DNA of 64,000 bases from Epilithonimonas caeni DSM 17710 (lineage in GTDB: Bacteria; Bacteroidota; Bacteroidia; Flavobacteriales; Weeksellaceae): positions 446,535 to 510,534 of the forward strand of contig NZ_KE384527.1 of NCBI RefSeq assembly GCF_000426465.1. The letters run 5' to 3'. Positions within the stretch are counted from its first letter, which is position 1, and every line of letters begins with the position of its first letter. The position numbers were made by a program, and so were the translations under genes. Of this stretch, positions 8,158-16,629 are shown in pieces. Below the pieces are notes generated by a model. It made no database searches. It was not told where the DNA came from and was given only the letters and a program-made list of their open reading frames with translations.

Positions 8158-8174
8158 TATATGTATTTTTAATA

Positions 8175-8687
8175 TTATTTAGCTGTTCTTGTAAAATTGT
8201 AACGTACGTCCATTGGCGAACCATCAGCATTCACAGACTGAACCAATGTAAAACTATTCTCGGTTGGGTTTTCAAGTTTTAACATATATCCGGCAGAAAC
8301 ATGTTTTGCTTTTTCCCCTTCACCAACCTTTTTGATGGATACATTGCTATATTTATCAACACTGAAAGTAATAGCCTGTGTTTTCATCGGGCAATCTCCT
8401 CCTCCGTTCAGAGAATATGTTCCTGTATAATTGTTCGGGATCAGTTTCCATGCACTACCAACGAAACAATTGATATCTGCACCCTCATCAAAAGGTTTTA
8501 TTTTAAAAGACTTGTTATAATCTACACCAGAGATCGTCCACTCTCCTTTTAATTTCATAACTTCAGAACGCACTGTCTGCGCTTGACCTGCACTAACACT
8601 TCCATCAGAAGATGAAGTATTTTTTGTTGATGAACAAGAGGTCGCAAAAAATGCGATACCTAATATTCCTAAAATTAATTTTCTCAT
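8175..8687 (-). CDS. Lipocalin-like lipoprotein
   Basis: A lipoprotein of 170 residues with lipobox FFATSC (Cys18), a Ser-rich spacer, then a domain beginning LKGEWTISGVDYNK. The pattern of a WTISGV start, GGDCP in the middle and a C-terminal YNFTRT strand fits the small lipocalin-like family often found before ompA-like genes in flavobacteria. A ligand cannot be predicted. It is the first gene of a two-gene unit with the OmpA-family lipoprotein. Confidence 0.7.
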   Translation of the reverse strand: MRKLILGILGIAFFATSCSSTKNTSSSDGSVSAGQAQTVRSEVMKLKGEWTISGVDYNKSFKIKPFDEGADINCFVGSAWKLIPNNYTGTYSLNGGGDCPMKTQAITFSVDKYSNVSIKKVGEGEKAKHVSAGYMLKLENPTENSFTLVQSVNADGSPMDVRYNFTRTAK

Positions 8688-8740
8688 AGTTTTATATTTA
8701 CTGCTAAGTTATTACAAAAAATTATGCCAAATGATAAAAA

Positions 8741-8767
8741 ATAAAAAATCTGAGATTGTCTCAGATT
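8741..8767 (-). terminator. Terminator of the S8 protease gene
   Basis: AATCTGAGA (8747-8755) pairs perfectly with TCTCAGATT (8759-8767), and A/T runs flank both sides. It lies 21 bases past the protease stop. Confidence 0.85.
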
Positions 8768-8787
8768 TTTTATTTTGAATATTGATT

Positions 8788-10476
8788 TTATAACTTACTC
8801 TTATCTATTGCTTTATGCGTTTTTTTCTTAATTGGTTTTTTTACAGATTTGGAAGGTGCTTCTGCTTTGTAAAAATTCTTGTATGCATATTCCGCTGCTT
8901 TTGCCACATCTATTACACCATTGGATCTTGATAATTTATCAAATCCATTGGTTGCATTTACATTTGTTGTTTTAACAAGAGATTCGATGATCTGTTCTGG
9001 TTTCAGATTTGGCATATAGGCCAACAGAACTGCCGCAGAACCGGCTACAACAGGAGAAGCCATTGAGGTTCCCTGAAGATATTCGTATTTCCCTTCTGGA
9101 ACAGTTGAATAGATTTCCGAGCCTGGTGCAAAAACATCTACCATTTTTTCATCATAATTAGAGAAACTTGATTTCAAAGCGTTTGAATCATTTGTATTTG
9201 AACCAACAACGATCATATTATTAATGAAAGGTTTCTCGTCTGATGTAGATTTGAAATTAGTTGGAAAATACTGGTGTTCTGCAATATCTTCGTTTTCATT
9301 TCCTGCTGCTTTTACCAAAAGAACACCTTTGCTCTCTGCATATTTGAATGCATCCCAAACTACATTTTTACCCGGAGAAACAGGCTTTCCAAAACTCATA
9401 TTAAGGATTTTCGCACCGTTGTCAACCGCATAGCGGATAGCATTTGCAACATCTTTGTCTCTTTCATCCCCATCCGGGACCGCTCTTACAGTCATAATTT
9501 TTGCAACTCTGGAAGCTACACCATACTGAGGTTCGGAACCGTTTGCCAGACCAGCAATAATTCCTGCAACGTGAGTTCCGTGTTTTGCGTCCGGACCTTC
9601 GTAGTGATTGTTTCCGTAGCTTTTCTCAGAATAATCATCGTAATTGTCTCCAACAATCTCTTTTCTAGGGTCAAAATCCAGATTATAACCTTTCTCTGCC
9701 TGTGGCGTGAAATAGTCCAGTGCCTCTTTCATCTGAGCTTCCATATAAGTTTTAACTTCAGAAGCCGGTTTTCCTGCCACCTGAGGATCATTGGCAACCT
9801 GGGAAAGCACCTGCATTGCCATTGCCTCCTGTTGTGTTGACGGCTTTATCGTTGCCAGGTTCTCTTTCGTCAATGTTTTGTCTCCTAACAATTTCACCAT
9901 ATCGGGGATAGAATTGTTGATCATCGTGTACATCTGGACACTTTGTTTTGCTTCTTGACTTTTCTTGTTAAAAATCTCTTTGGACTTCATATACATTGCA
10001 AAATCGTCCGGCATTTTTGCCTGGTTCTCTTTATTTTTAGCAGTGTCCGGACCTTCAAAAACAGATTGATATTTTTTCACGACTCTCGTCACTTCCATAT
10101 TATCAACATCGATATCGCCGTTTTTACCTCCTAGGAAATTCCATCCGTGAACATCATCGATGTATCCGTTTCCGTCGTCATCTTTCCCGTTGTTAGGAAT
10201 TTCGTTTGGGTTTGTCCAAATATTTTTGATCAAGCCAGGGTGGTCCACCTCTACTCCGCTATCCAAAACCCCGACAACTACTGTTTTTGGTTTTAGACCT
10301 TTCGATTCTAAAAATTTGTATGCGTTTTGTGTATTAACTCCATAAACTTTTGTAGTAGCGTAATCCTTGTGATACCAAGTTTTTTGGTCTTTGTCATCTT
10401 GCGGAGAAGCTGTCTGCGCATGAATCAATCCAAATCCTGCATATAAAAAAGCTGCCGCTATCAATAATTTTTTCAT
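8788..10476 (-). CDS. Secreted S8 (subtilisin-like) serine protease
   Basis: A protein of 562 residues when started at the Met directly before the signal peptide (MKKLLIAAAFLYAGFGLIHAQ); upstream in-frame Met codons would place a charged stretch before it. The catalytic triad is Asp72 (VLDSG), His299 (HGTHVAG) and Ser471 (GTSMASP), with oxyanion Asn393 in AAGNE. About 200 mostly helical residues rich in Lys and Gln lie between Asp and His, much longer than in classical subtilisins. The C-terminus is a Lys-rich tail (KKPIKKKTHK), with no T9SS sorting domain, so it is probably periplasmic. Confidence 0.93.
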   Translation of the reverse strand: MKKLLIAAAFLYAGFGLIHAQTASPQDDKDQKTWYHKDYATTKVYGVNTQNAYKFLESKGLKPKTVVVGVLDSGVEVDHPGLIKNIWTNPNEIPNNGKDDDGNGYIDDVHGWNFLGGKNGDIDVDNMEVTRVVKKYQSVFEGPDTAKNKENQAKMPDDFAMYMKSKEIFNKKSQEAKQSVQMYTMINNSIPDMVKLLGDKTLTKENLATIKPSTQQEAMAMQVLSQVANDPQVAGKPASEVKTYMEAQMKEALDYFTPQAEKGYNLDFDPRKEIVGDNYDDYSEKSYGNNHYEGPDAKHGTHVAGIIAGLANGSEPQYGVASRVAKIMTVRAVPDGDERDKDVANAIRYAVDNGAKILNMSFGKPVSPGKNVVWDAFKYAESKGVLLVKAAGNENEDIAEHQYFPTNFKSTSDEKPFINNMIVVGSNTNDSNALKSSFSNYDEKMVDVFAPGSEIYSTVPEGKYEYLQGTSMASPVVAGSAAVLLAYMPNLKPEQIIESLVKTTNVNATNGFDKLSRSNGVIDVAKAAEYAYKNFYKAEAPSKSVKKPIKKKTHKAIDKSKL

Positions 10477-10615
10477 ATGTATAAATCTATTGTTTTTAAT
10501 TGCCATATGCAATCGCCTATTTCACCAATTTGTAATTAGATTTTTTTGTAACAAGCGATTTCATGTAAATAATTATTTTAATTAAAGAAAATCTCGTTGT
10601 TGAGCATCATGGTTG

Positions 10616-11230
10616 TTAATCGAGTTTTATATTTTTTATATAAGTCAAACTTTCTGGCCCGATGTTACAAATCAGATCGAGAATAGACAAATCTTTTATG
10701 AATCCGTTCTTGTCTGAAAAACTTTGATAGTATTCTTCAAACTCGGATGTTGATTCGGATTTTGCAGAGAATTTTTCTCTGTGATCTTCTGCTTCCGGGT
10801 TTTTGAAATATTCTTTGGTCAACTCATATTTTTTCTCGGTCTTCAGAATATCAAGAATAATACCTAAAGCTTTGATATTAAATTCTTTTAAAGAAACAAT
10901 CTGTTCTGCGTATATTTTCTTGAGTTTATCTTCGTAGTACTCAAAGTAAGGTGTACTTTGATAAGCTGTTTTGATGGACTTCCAATGGAGTTTCTGCCAA
11001 TCTTCTGCAAAAGAAATCTGGATGTCTTTGATTTCTCGTTTTCCTGTATGTTTGATCGGGATGATCAATGGTAATTTTCCGTTAGCGCCGTAGATCGCTG
11101 CCCGGTTTCTATATGTCTGTTTTGGAAAGTTTTCGAATTGTTCGAAAGCGACCTCGTTTTCTTCATTTAAGAATACTGAGAACCAAGAAACTGGTGGCAA
11201 ATAGAATATTGGTAAAAGAACTTTTTTCAT
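10616..11230 (-). CDS. WbqC-family protein
   Basis: A protein of about 204 residues. The start is taken at MKKVLLPIFYLPPVSWF because WbqC proteins begin with this kind of strand and an upstream Met would add ten charged residues. The conserved features are YLPPVSWF, the YRNRAAIYGANG...LIIP segment and WHWKSI-like aromatic motifs, here KLHWKSIKTAYQSTPYFEYYED. WbqC proteins are found with sugar or glycan genes and are thought to act in glycan biosynthesis, but the reaction is not known. The gene is upstream of the S8 protease and downstream of lepB. Confidence 0.85.
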   Translation of the reverse strand: MKKVLLPIFYLPPVSWFSVFLNEENEVAFEQFENFPKQTYRNRAAIYGANGKLPLIIPIKHTGKREIKDIQISFAEDWQKLHWKSIKTAYQSTPYFEYYEDKLKKIYAEQIVSLKEFNIKALGIILDILKTEKKYELTKEYFKNPEAEDHREKFSAKSESTSEFEEYYQSFSDKNGFIKDLSILDLICNIGPESLTYIKNIKLD

Positions 11231-11429
11231 ATTTATTTTTGATAATCCTTTTTTAATCACACTAAAATTTTAACACAAAGCACACTAAGTTTTTTTCACA
11301 ACTAAATGTTTTAGGTTCACAAAGGCGCTTCGCTTATATAAGCTTTGAATGATTATTTGAGGATATTAATTAAAAAAAACTTTGTCAAAGATAATAATCT
11401 CTGACAAAGTGTTGAATCTTTATTTCGAA

Positions 11430-11586
11430 GGATTAATCCCATAGCCCCGATAGTAGCGGCATCCTTTTTTGTTATTGCGATGGCTGAATAGTTTAATAAG
11501 ATTGCTTCACATTGCTCGCAATGACAAAAAAGATATAGCCCTTCGACAAGCTCAGGATAAATTACTAGCGGGATTAAGCTCCCAAA
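11430..11586 (-). repeat. Dispersed structured 3' element after lepB
   Basis: This non-coding segment starts 11 bases past the lepB stop. On the minus strand it begins TTTGGGAGCTTAATCC and ends near a GCTACTATCGGGGCT block. Its centre is an inverted repeat, TTTTTTGTTATTGCGA (11465-11480) against TCGCAATGACAAAAAA (11516-11531). It also contains CCCTTCGACAAGCTCAGG. A related element with the same end sequences and orientation lies after ruvB at 45043-45127. I recall similar blocks in many flavobacterial genomes, but cannot check this here. Confidence 0.6.
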
Positions 11587-11596
11587 TTATTTTAGA

Positions 11597-13276
11597 TTAA
11601 TCTTCTTCTTTTTTCTTTCCGAAAAGTTTGGCGAAATAATCCCAACCGAAGAACAATACCAAAATAATCACAGCAACCCACCAATAGGAGGTTTTGTTCG
11701 CCTCGCCCGTGTTGGTTGCTTTGAACATCCTGTCCCAACGGATTGTCATTCCAAAAAATGAACCTTTGTTTGCTTGATAACTTGAGCTTCCATCTTTAAA
11801 AGCACCTTCCAAACTCATCCAAGTGAACATCGGTCTTCCCACGATATTTTCTTCCGGAACAACGCCAAAGAATCTTGCATCCAAAGAAGCATCACGATTA
11901 TCCCCAATCATCATGTAATAATTTTGTTTGATAGTGTATTGGGTGGTTTCTTGCCCGTTGACGTAAATCTTTCCGTTTTTGTTTTCAAGTTTGTTGTGCT
12001 CGTACTCGGAGATGATCCATTGGTAAGTTGGCAAAGTTTCTTTATCCAACTTTACAACATCACCTTTTTTCGGAATTCTAAGAGGTCCGTACCAATCTTG
12101 ATTCCAAGGTTTGTTGATCGGGTATATACAGTTTGATGTATCTATCTTTTTAGAAAACATTGCATTGCCAGACTCATCCCTCACAACTTCTCCTCTTTCT
12201 TTAATCGGAAAATAGGCAATATCATTGAATCCTTTTTGTAAGATGTCCTCTTTAAGTTCTTCAACTTCTGGAAGTTTTTTTATGTCACTTGCAACTTCGT
12301 TCGTTAAACCTTGAAAAGCATATAAAAATCCTGTATTAGTCTGATATTCCTGAACTGGAAGAAAACCATAAGCTTTATATAGCTGAGGAATATTCAGTTG
12401 ATTTGATGTTTTAACAATGAATTTATGCTGCTGTTGCTCATCACCAAGAATTTTTTCAGGCGCATTATTTACAAATAATCTTCCCGCTCTAAACTCGATA
12501 ACATCCCCGGGAATACCAATGCATCTTTTTACGTAAGGATCTTTTCTATCAATCGCCGTATGTACAGAATCTTGTGGATAGTTGAAAACTACAATATCAT
12601 ATCTCTTAATCTCGTCATAACCAGGAATTCTTAGATATGGTAATTTAACCGCATCAACATAAGATTTTGGATCGTCTTTTGGATTACCTTTCTGTCCTGC
12701 ATCGAAGATTGTTCCCTGTAAAAATGGCAATGCTACAGGTCTCATCGGCATTCTGTAACCATAAGCCCATTTGTTAACGAAAAGGAAATCTCCAACCAGC
12801 AAAGTTCTCTCCATAGAACCTGTTGGAATCCCGAATGGCTGTGTAATAAATGCGTGAATAATGGTTGCAAAAACCACTGCAAAAGTAACAGAGCCCAAGA
12901 ATGTTTCCTTCTTTTTGCTTTCCTCTTCCTCTTCTTCAGTTTCAATTTCCGGGTCTTTTCCGTAATTCACCGTTGCCATAAAAAGGAAAGGCAGAACTAC
13001 TGTCAAAACGCCATTCAAAGCACCTCTCTTTCCGAATTTTTTCATTAAAAACAGATGAAAAACAGACATCATTATCGGACCAACGATTGGCAAATATGAT
13101 AAGATCGCCCACCATTTCGGATGTTTGGTTTCTTTGAGAATAATCAAATAATTATAAAAAGGAATGAAAGAAAACAAAGGATTGTATCCCATTTTCTTGA
13201 ATAACTTCCAAGTTGTAAGTCCCATCAAAACACTTATGATAAGGATGTAAACTGTATAAGTAATAATATAATTCAT
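11597..13276 (-). CDS. lepB: Signal peptidase I, long Bacteroidota type
   Basis: A protein of 559 residues. An N-terminal region of three to four membrane segments (about residues 1-105) precedes an acidic linker (IETEEEEEES), a further membrane anchor and the peptidase domain. The catalytic Ser154 lies in PTGSMERT and the general base Lys250 in YVKRCIGIPGD. Box E is GDNRDASLDARFFG. A C-terminal transmembrane helix (VAVIILVLFFGWDYF) ends in a Lys/Glu tail. The roughly 140-residue insert between Lys and box E is usual for Bacteroidota. It removes signal peptides from proteins crossing the Sec system. It is read with dapB upstream. Confidence 0.96.
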   Translation of the reverse strand: MNYIITYTVYILIISVLMGLTTWKLFKKMGYNPLFSFIPFYNYLIILKETKHPKWWAILSYLPIVGPIMMSVFHLFLMKKFGKRGALNGVLTVVLPFLFMATVNYGKDPEIETEEEEEESKKKETFLGSVTFAVVFATIIHAFITQPFGIPTGSMERTLLVGDFLFVNKWAYGYRMPMRPVALPFLQGTIFDAGQKGNPKDDPKSYVDAVKLPYLRIPGYDEIKRYDIVVFNYPQDSVHTAIDRKDPYVKRCIGIPGDVIEFRAGRLFVNNAPEKILGDEQQQHKFIVKTSNQLNIPQLYKAYGFLPVQEYQTNTGFLYAFQGLTNEVASDIKKLPEVEELKEDILQKGFNDIAYFPIKERGEVVRDESGNAMFSKKIDTSNCIYPINKPWNQDWYGPLRIPKKGDVVKLDKETLPTYQWIISEYEHNKLENKNGKIYVNGQETTQYTIKQNYYMMIGDNRDASLDARFFGVVPEENIVGRPMFTWMSLEGAFKDGSSSYQANKGSFFGMTIRWDRMFKATNTGEANKTSYWWVAVIILVLFFGWDYFAKLFGKKKEED

Positions 13277-13357
13277 AAATATTTCATTTGGCTTAGGCTT
13301 TAGCTTTCAGCAATTTGAGTAATTAGTTTTTGATGTCTAGTTTTTGTTACAGTTTTT

Positions 13358-14056
13358 TTACAAACCTAAAACATCTTTCATAGAGAAAACACCTTTCTTA
13401 TCAACAATCCACTCAGAAGCAATGACAGCCCCAAGAGCAAATCCGTTTCTGTTGAAGGCTGTATGTTTTATTTCTATCTCGTCCACTTCCGATCTGTAAA
13501 AAACACTGTGAGTTCCCGGAACTTCGTTTTCACGAATAGCAAATATTCCTAGTTCGTTATCTTTGGTTTCATCCAGTTTCCAGGCTTCGTATTTGGAATT
13601 TTCAATAATTCCTTCCGCGATTGAAATAGCAGTTCCGCTCGGCGCATCCAGTTTATGAATGTGATGAATCTCTTCTAGCTGGCAAGTATATTCGTTGACA
13701 TTGCTCATTAATTTGGCCAATTTTTCGTTGAGAGCAAAAAATAAATTGACTCCTAAACTGAAATTAGAACCATATAAAAATGCGCTGTTATTATTTAATG
13801 TGATTTTTTCAATTTCTGGTTTTTTATCCAACCAACCAGTCGTTCCACAGATTACAGGAATGTTATTTTCTAGACAAACTTTGATATTTTCAAAAGCGGC
13901 TTCAGGATTTGAGAATTCGATTACAACATCTGCATTATTAAGGGATACTTTAGTTGGAGTTTCTTTTAATCTTGCAACTACTTCGTGACCTCGGTTTTGA
14001 GCGATATCATCGATGATCTTCCCCATTCTTCCGTAACCGACTAATGCTATTTTCAT
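13358..14056 (-). CDS. dapB: 4-hydroxy-tetrahydrodipicolinate reductase
   Basis: A protein of 232 residues. An N-terminal NAD(P)H-binding fold opens with VGYGRMGKIID, followed by CGTTGW and the substrate and catalytic motif EIHHIHKLDAPSGTA. It catalyses the second committed step of lysine and diaminopimelate synthesis, which supplies the cell wall. It is short compared with the E. coli enzyme (273 residues), as is common in Bacteroidota. The gene lies between a DUF5683 gene and lepB in a series that begins with parA. Confidence 0.95.
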   Translation of the reverse strand: MKIALVGYGRMGKIIDDIAQNRGHEVVARLKETPTKVSLNNADVVIEFSNPEAAFENIKVCLENNIPVICGTTGWLDKKPEIEKITLNNNSAFLYGSNFSLGVNLFFALNEKLAKLMSNVNEYTCQLEEIHHIHKLDAPSGTAISIAEGIIENSKYEAWKLDETKDNELGIFAIRENEVPGTHSVFYRSEVDEIEIKHTAFNRNGFALGAVIASEWIVDKKGVFSMKDVLGL

Positions 14057-14088
14057 TTTAAATTTTATAATTGATGTGAATATTTTTT

Positions 14089-14718
14089 TTAGAATTTAAA
14101 ACTGAGACTTAATCCAGTTTTGGCAGAAGAAGTTCCGAGTTGATCGTTAATCATAGTTGGCATAATTGCCAGATCCGGATCATGGCGACCTTCATAAAGA
14201 TGAGCATCTACAACAGCATCCACAATATTAAGAATATAGATCAAAGCGGTTATCCCTATAGCATAATCGCGCTGTCTTTTGGACCTATCCTGAGCATTTC
14301 CCAAAACTGTTTTTGTAATACCATTAATATCAGAAAATTCATGTGGAAGACCATTGAGTTCTGCTACATAAGCATTCCGGTAACGTTTGTATTGCTTATC
14401 ATTCCAAAGCGCAATACCTACTCCTGTCCCGACTGCGCCCCAAACCAAAGGGATTTTCCAATATTTCTTATTGTAGAATTGTCCTAATCCCGGTAGTACA
14501 GCAGAATACAGACCCGCTTTTGTGGGACTTAGTTTGGTAATTTTTGCAGGTGCATTTTTATCTTCGATATCTCCTAAAATCTGGGCTTCTGCCATTGGTT
14601 TAGCAGCAGGTATACTATCTTTAGGATGATTTTCCACACGTATCGTATCATTACGATTCACTTGTGAAAGAGCAAAACAAAAAGAAAAGAATAAGAAAAT
14701 TGAAAGTATTTTTTTCAT
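14089..14718 (-). CDS. DUF5683 membrane protein
   Basis: A protein of 209 residues with a signal peptide (ILSIFLFFSFCFALSQ). A conserved block reads GLYSAVLPGLGQFYNKKYWKIP and continues into a hydrophobic stretch (LVWGAVGTGVGIALW). A second membrane segment is AIGITALIYILNIVDAVVDAHL. The LPGLGQFYN motif with NIVDAVVDAHLY is the hallmark of DUF5683. The function is unknown. Its ATG follows the parB stop codon directly, with no spacer, implying translational coupling. Confidence 0.85.
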   Translation of the reverse strand: MKKILSIFLFFSFCFALSQVNRNDTIRVENHPKDSIPAAKPMAEAQILGDIEDKNAPAKITKLSPTKAGLYSAVLPGLGQFYNKKYWKIPLVWGAVGTGVGIALWNDKQYKRYRNAYVAELNGLPHEFSDINGITKTVLGNAQDRSKRQRDYAIGITALIYILNIVDAVVDAHLYEGRHDPDLAIMPTMINDQLGTSSAKTGLSLSFKF

Positions 14719-15609
14719 TTATCTAATATGAGCAAGAATGCTTTCCAGCTCTTCTTCATTTTTAAAATCAAGAACGATCTTTCCTTTTTTCCCGTTTGCC
14801 GAAGTCTTGATCTCGACATTAACATTAAGGATATTACTTAGATTTTTCTGGGCTTTTTTCACGTGATTCGGAATAATCGTCTGTTTTACAGACTTTTCAG
14901 CTTCTTGAGAATTTTTCATCTGGCTGGCCAACTGCTCAGATTGCCTTACGTTGAGTTGATCCTTGACGATTTTATCAAACAAAGTTTGGCGTTTTTCATC
15001 AGAATCCAATCCCATTATTGCACGACCATGACCAGCAGAGATCTGCCCGCTTCTGATCCCGTTTTGGATATCCGGAGACAATTTCAAAAGGCGGACACTA
15101 TTGGTAATGGTACTTCTTTCTTTTCCAACACGCTGGCTTAGATTTTCCTGGGTCATTCCAACCTCATCCAAAAGTCTTTGATAGGTCAAAGCAACTTCAA
15201 TAGGGTCAAGGTCTTCTCTCTGAATATTTTCTACCAAAGCCATTTCCAGCAATTCCTGGTCATTAACCAAACGGATATAGGCCGGGATAGATGTTAATCC
15301 CGCAATTTTGGAAGCTCGGAAACGTCTTTCTCCGGAAATGATCTCGAACTTTGCGCCATCTTTTCTAAGCGTTACAGGTTGAATAATGCCCAAGCTTTTG
15401 ATGGATTCCGCTAGATCGTTAAGTGCTTTTTCATCGAAAAAAGTTCTTGGCTGATTGGGATTCGGGTATATATCTTCAATTGGAACTTCAACAATATTGC
15501 CTACCAATGTCTTTGCGCCTTCATCGGAAGCGGAATTGATATTCGTTTTGCTTTCAGCGTTCAGGATTGCTCCCAAACCGCGTCCCATTGCTCTTGTTTT
15601 ATCTCTCAT
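14719..15609 (-). CDS. parB: Chromosome partitioning protein ParB
   Basis: A protein of 296 residues. The N-terminus MGRGLGAIL is followed by the ParB nuclease-like domain with NPNQPRTFFDE and the CTP-binding motif GERRFRASKIAG. A helix-turn-helix follows (TQENLSQRVGKERSTITNSVRLLKL), and a C-terminal dimerisation region is at VEIKTSANGKKGKIVLDF. It binds parS sites, spreads along DNA and loads condensin. No canonical parS (TGTTTCACGTGAAACA type) is seen nearby. The gene is 58 bases after parA. Confidence 0.96.
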   Translation of the reverse strand: MRDKTRAMGRGLGAILNAESKTNINSASDEGAKTLVGNIVEVPIEDIYPNPNQPRTFFDEKALNDLAESIKSLGIIQPVTLRKDGAKFEIISGERRFRASKIAGLTSIPAYIRLVNDQELLEMALVENIQREDLDPIEVALTYQRLLDEVGMTQENLSQRVGKERSTITNSVRLLKLSPDIQNGIRSGQISAGHGRAIMGLDSDEKRQTLFDKIVKDQLNVRQSEQLASQMKNSQEAEKSVKQTIIPNHVKKAQKNLSNILNVNVEIKTSANGKKGKIVLDFKNEEELESILAHIR

Positions 15610-15667
15610 TCTTGTAAATGATAATTAATAAATGATAACCAATGAAATATTATTTCAAAAAATCATT

Positions 15668-16441
15668 TTAATTTTTAATTAATTTTTCGTTCTTCAAAAG
15701 TACTTCCTCTGCCAGCTGAATATACTGAATCGCACCTTTGCTTTCCGCATCATATTTCAGGATACTTTCTCCAAAACTTGGTGCTTCACTAAGGCGTACA
15801 TTTCTACTGATAATTGTTTCGAAGACCATTTCCGGAAAATGGGAATTCACTTCTTCGACAACCTGATTCGACAATCTCAAACGACTATCGTACATCGTCA
15901 GCAATAATCCTTCTATGTCAAGATCCTGGTTGTGGATCTTCTGAACATTTTTAATGGTATTCAGTAATTTACCAAGACCTTCCAATGCAAAATATTCGCA
16001 CTGTATCGGAATAATAACAGAATCAGCAGCAGTCAAAGCATTGATCGTGATCAAACCTAAACTTGGCGCACAATCTATAATGATATAATCATATTGGTCT
16101 TTAATCGGCCTCAGAGCCTCTCGCATCATATATTCTCGATTATCACGGTCCACCAATTCTATCTCGGCTGCTACCAAATCAATGTGCGAAGGGATAATAT
16201 CTACGTTTGGCGAACTGGTTGGCAGAATACATTTGGTAACTTCCACACTGTGTTCCAGCAAATTATAAGTAGAGAAATTAACTTCCTCTACACCCAAACC
16301 AGAAGTTGCATTAGCCTGTGGATCTGCATCTATCAAAAGAATTCTCTTTTCTAAAACACCTAAGGCCGATGCCAGATTAACAGCAGTTGTCGTCTTACCA
16401 ACACCTCCTTTCTGATTCGCAACGCCAATGATTTTTCCCAT
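15668..16441 (-). CDS. parA: Chromosome partitioning ATPase ParA
   Basis: A protein of 257 residues starting at MGKIIGVANQKGGVGKTT. A slightly longer reading has seven extra hydrophobic and basic residues and is less likely. The deviant Walker A box KGGVGKTT lies at residues 11-18, with Walker A' LLIDADPQANAT and Walker B YIIIDCAPSLG. As a ParA-type ATPase it moves the ParB-bound origin. A TATTTTTG element at 16460-16467 is a likely -7 promoter. It heads the series parA, parB, DUF5683, dapB, lepB. Confidence 0.97.
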   Translation of the reverse strand: MGKIIGVANQKGGVGKTTTAVNLASALGVLEKRILLIDADPQANATSGLGVEEVNFSTYNLLEHSVEVTKCILPTSSPNVDIIPSHIDLVAAEIELVDRDNREYMMREALRPIKDQYDYIIIDCAPSLGLITINALTAADSVIIPIQCEYFALEGLGKLLNTIKNVQKIHNQDLDIEGLLLTMYDSRLRLSNQVVEEVNSHFPEMVFETIISRNVRLSEAPSFGESILKYDAESKGAIQYIQLAEEVLLKNEKLIKN

Positions 16442-16459
16442 AAATATTAATTTAATCCT

Positions 16460-16467
16460 CAAAAATA
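16460..16467 (-). promoter_or_regulatory. -7 promoter element of parA
   Basis: TATTTTTG on the minus strand, followed by A, 19 bases before the parA ATG. No TTTG -33 element is seen at the usual distance. Confidence 0.45.
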
Positions 16468-16520
16468 CAATTTTTTAGGACTAAGAATGTTTTGAAAAAC
16501 CCGTCAATCCGTTAAAGTAT

Positions 16521-16532
16521 TGTTAATTAACA
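16521..16532. promoter_or_regulatory. 12-bp palindrome upstream of parA
   Basis: TGTTAATTAACA is a perfect palindrome about 80 bases before the parA start and 17 bases from the DnaA-box hairpin. Its ends recall the TGTT...AACA ends of parS sites, but it is shorter and lacks the CACGTG core. Function is unknown. Confidence 0.3.
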
Positions 16533-16548
16533 AGTTGGTAAACAAAAA

Positions 16549-16583
16549 AATTATCCACATTTCCCTTGAAAATGTGGATAATT
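16549..16583 (-). terminator. Terminator of tonB whose stem carries two perfect DnaA boxes
   Basis: A perfect 14-bp stem (16549-16562 with 16570-16583) closes a seven-base loop. On the minus strand a run of seven T follows, so it ends the tonB transcript. Each arm contains the consensus DnaA box TTATCCACA (16551-16559 on plus, 16573-16581 on minus). In double-stranded DNA these are two inverted boxes 13 bases apart beside parAB. Confidence 0.75.
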
Positions 16584-16629
16584 ATAAAGTCCTGAATTAT
16601 TTAAAATCAATATACCATTGATTATCAAA

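Noticed and set aside
11281-11350. CACAAAG/CACACTAAG-like short repeats upstream of the lepB 3' element
   Set aside because: They look like degenerate pieces of a common dispersed sequence, but without a clear boundary or second copy in the window no element can be defined.
16521-16532. TGTTAATTAACA as a parS site
   Set aside because: It lacks the CACGTG core and is four bases too short for the usual 16-bp parS; kept only as an unexplained palindrome.
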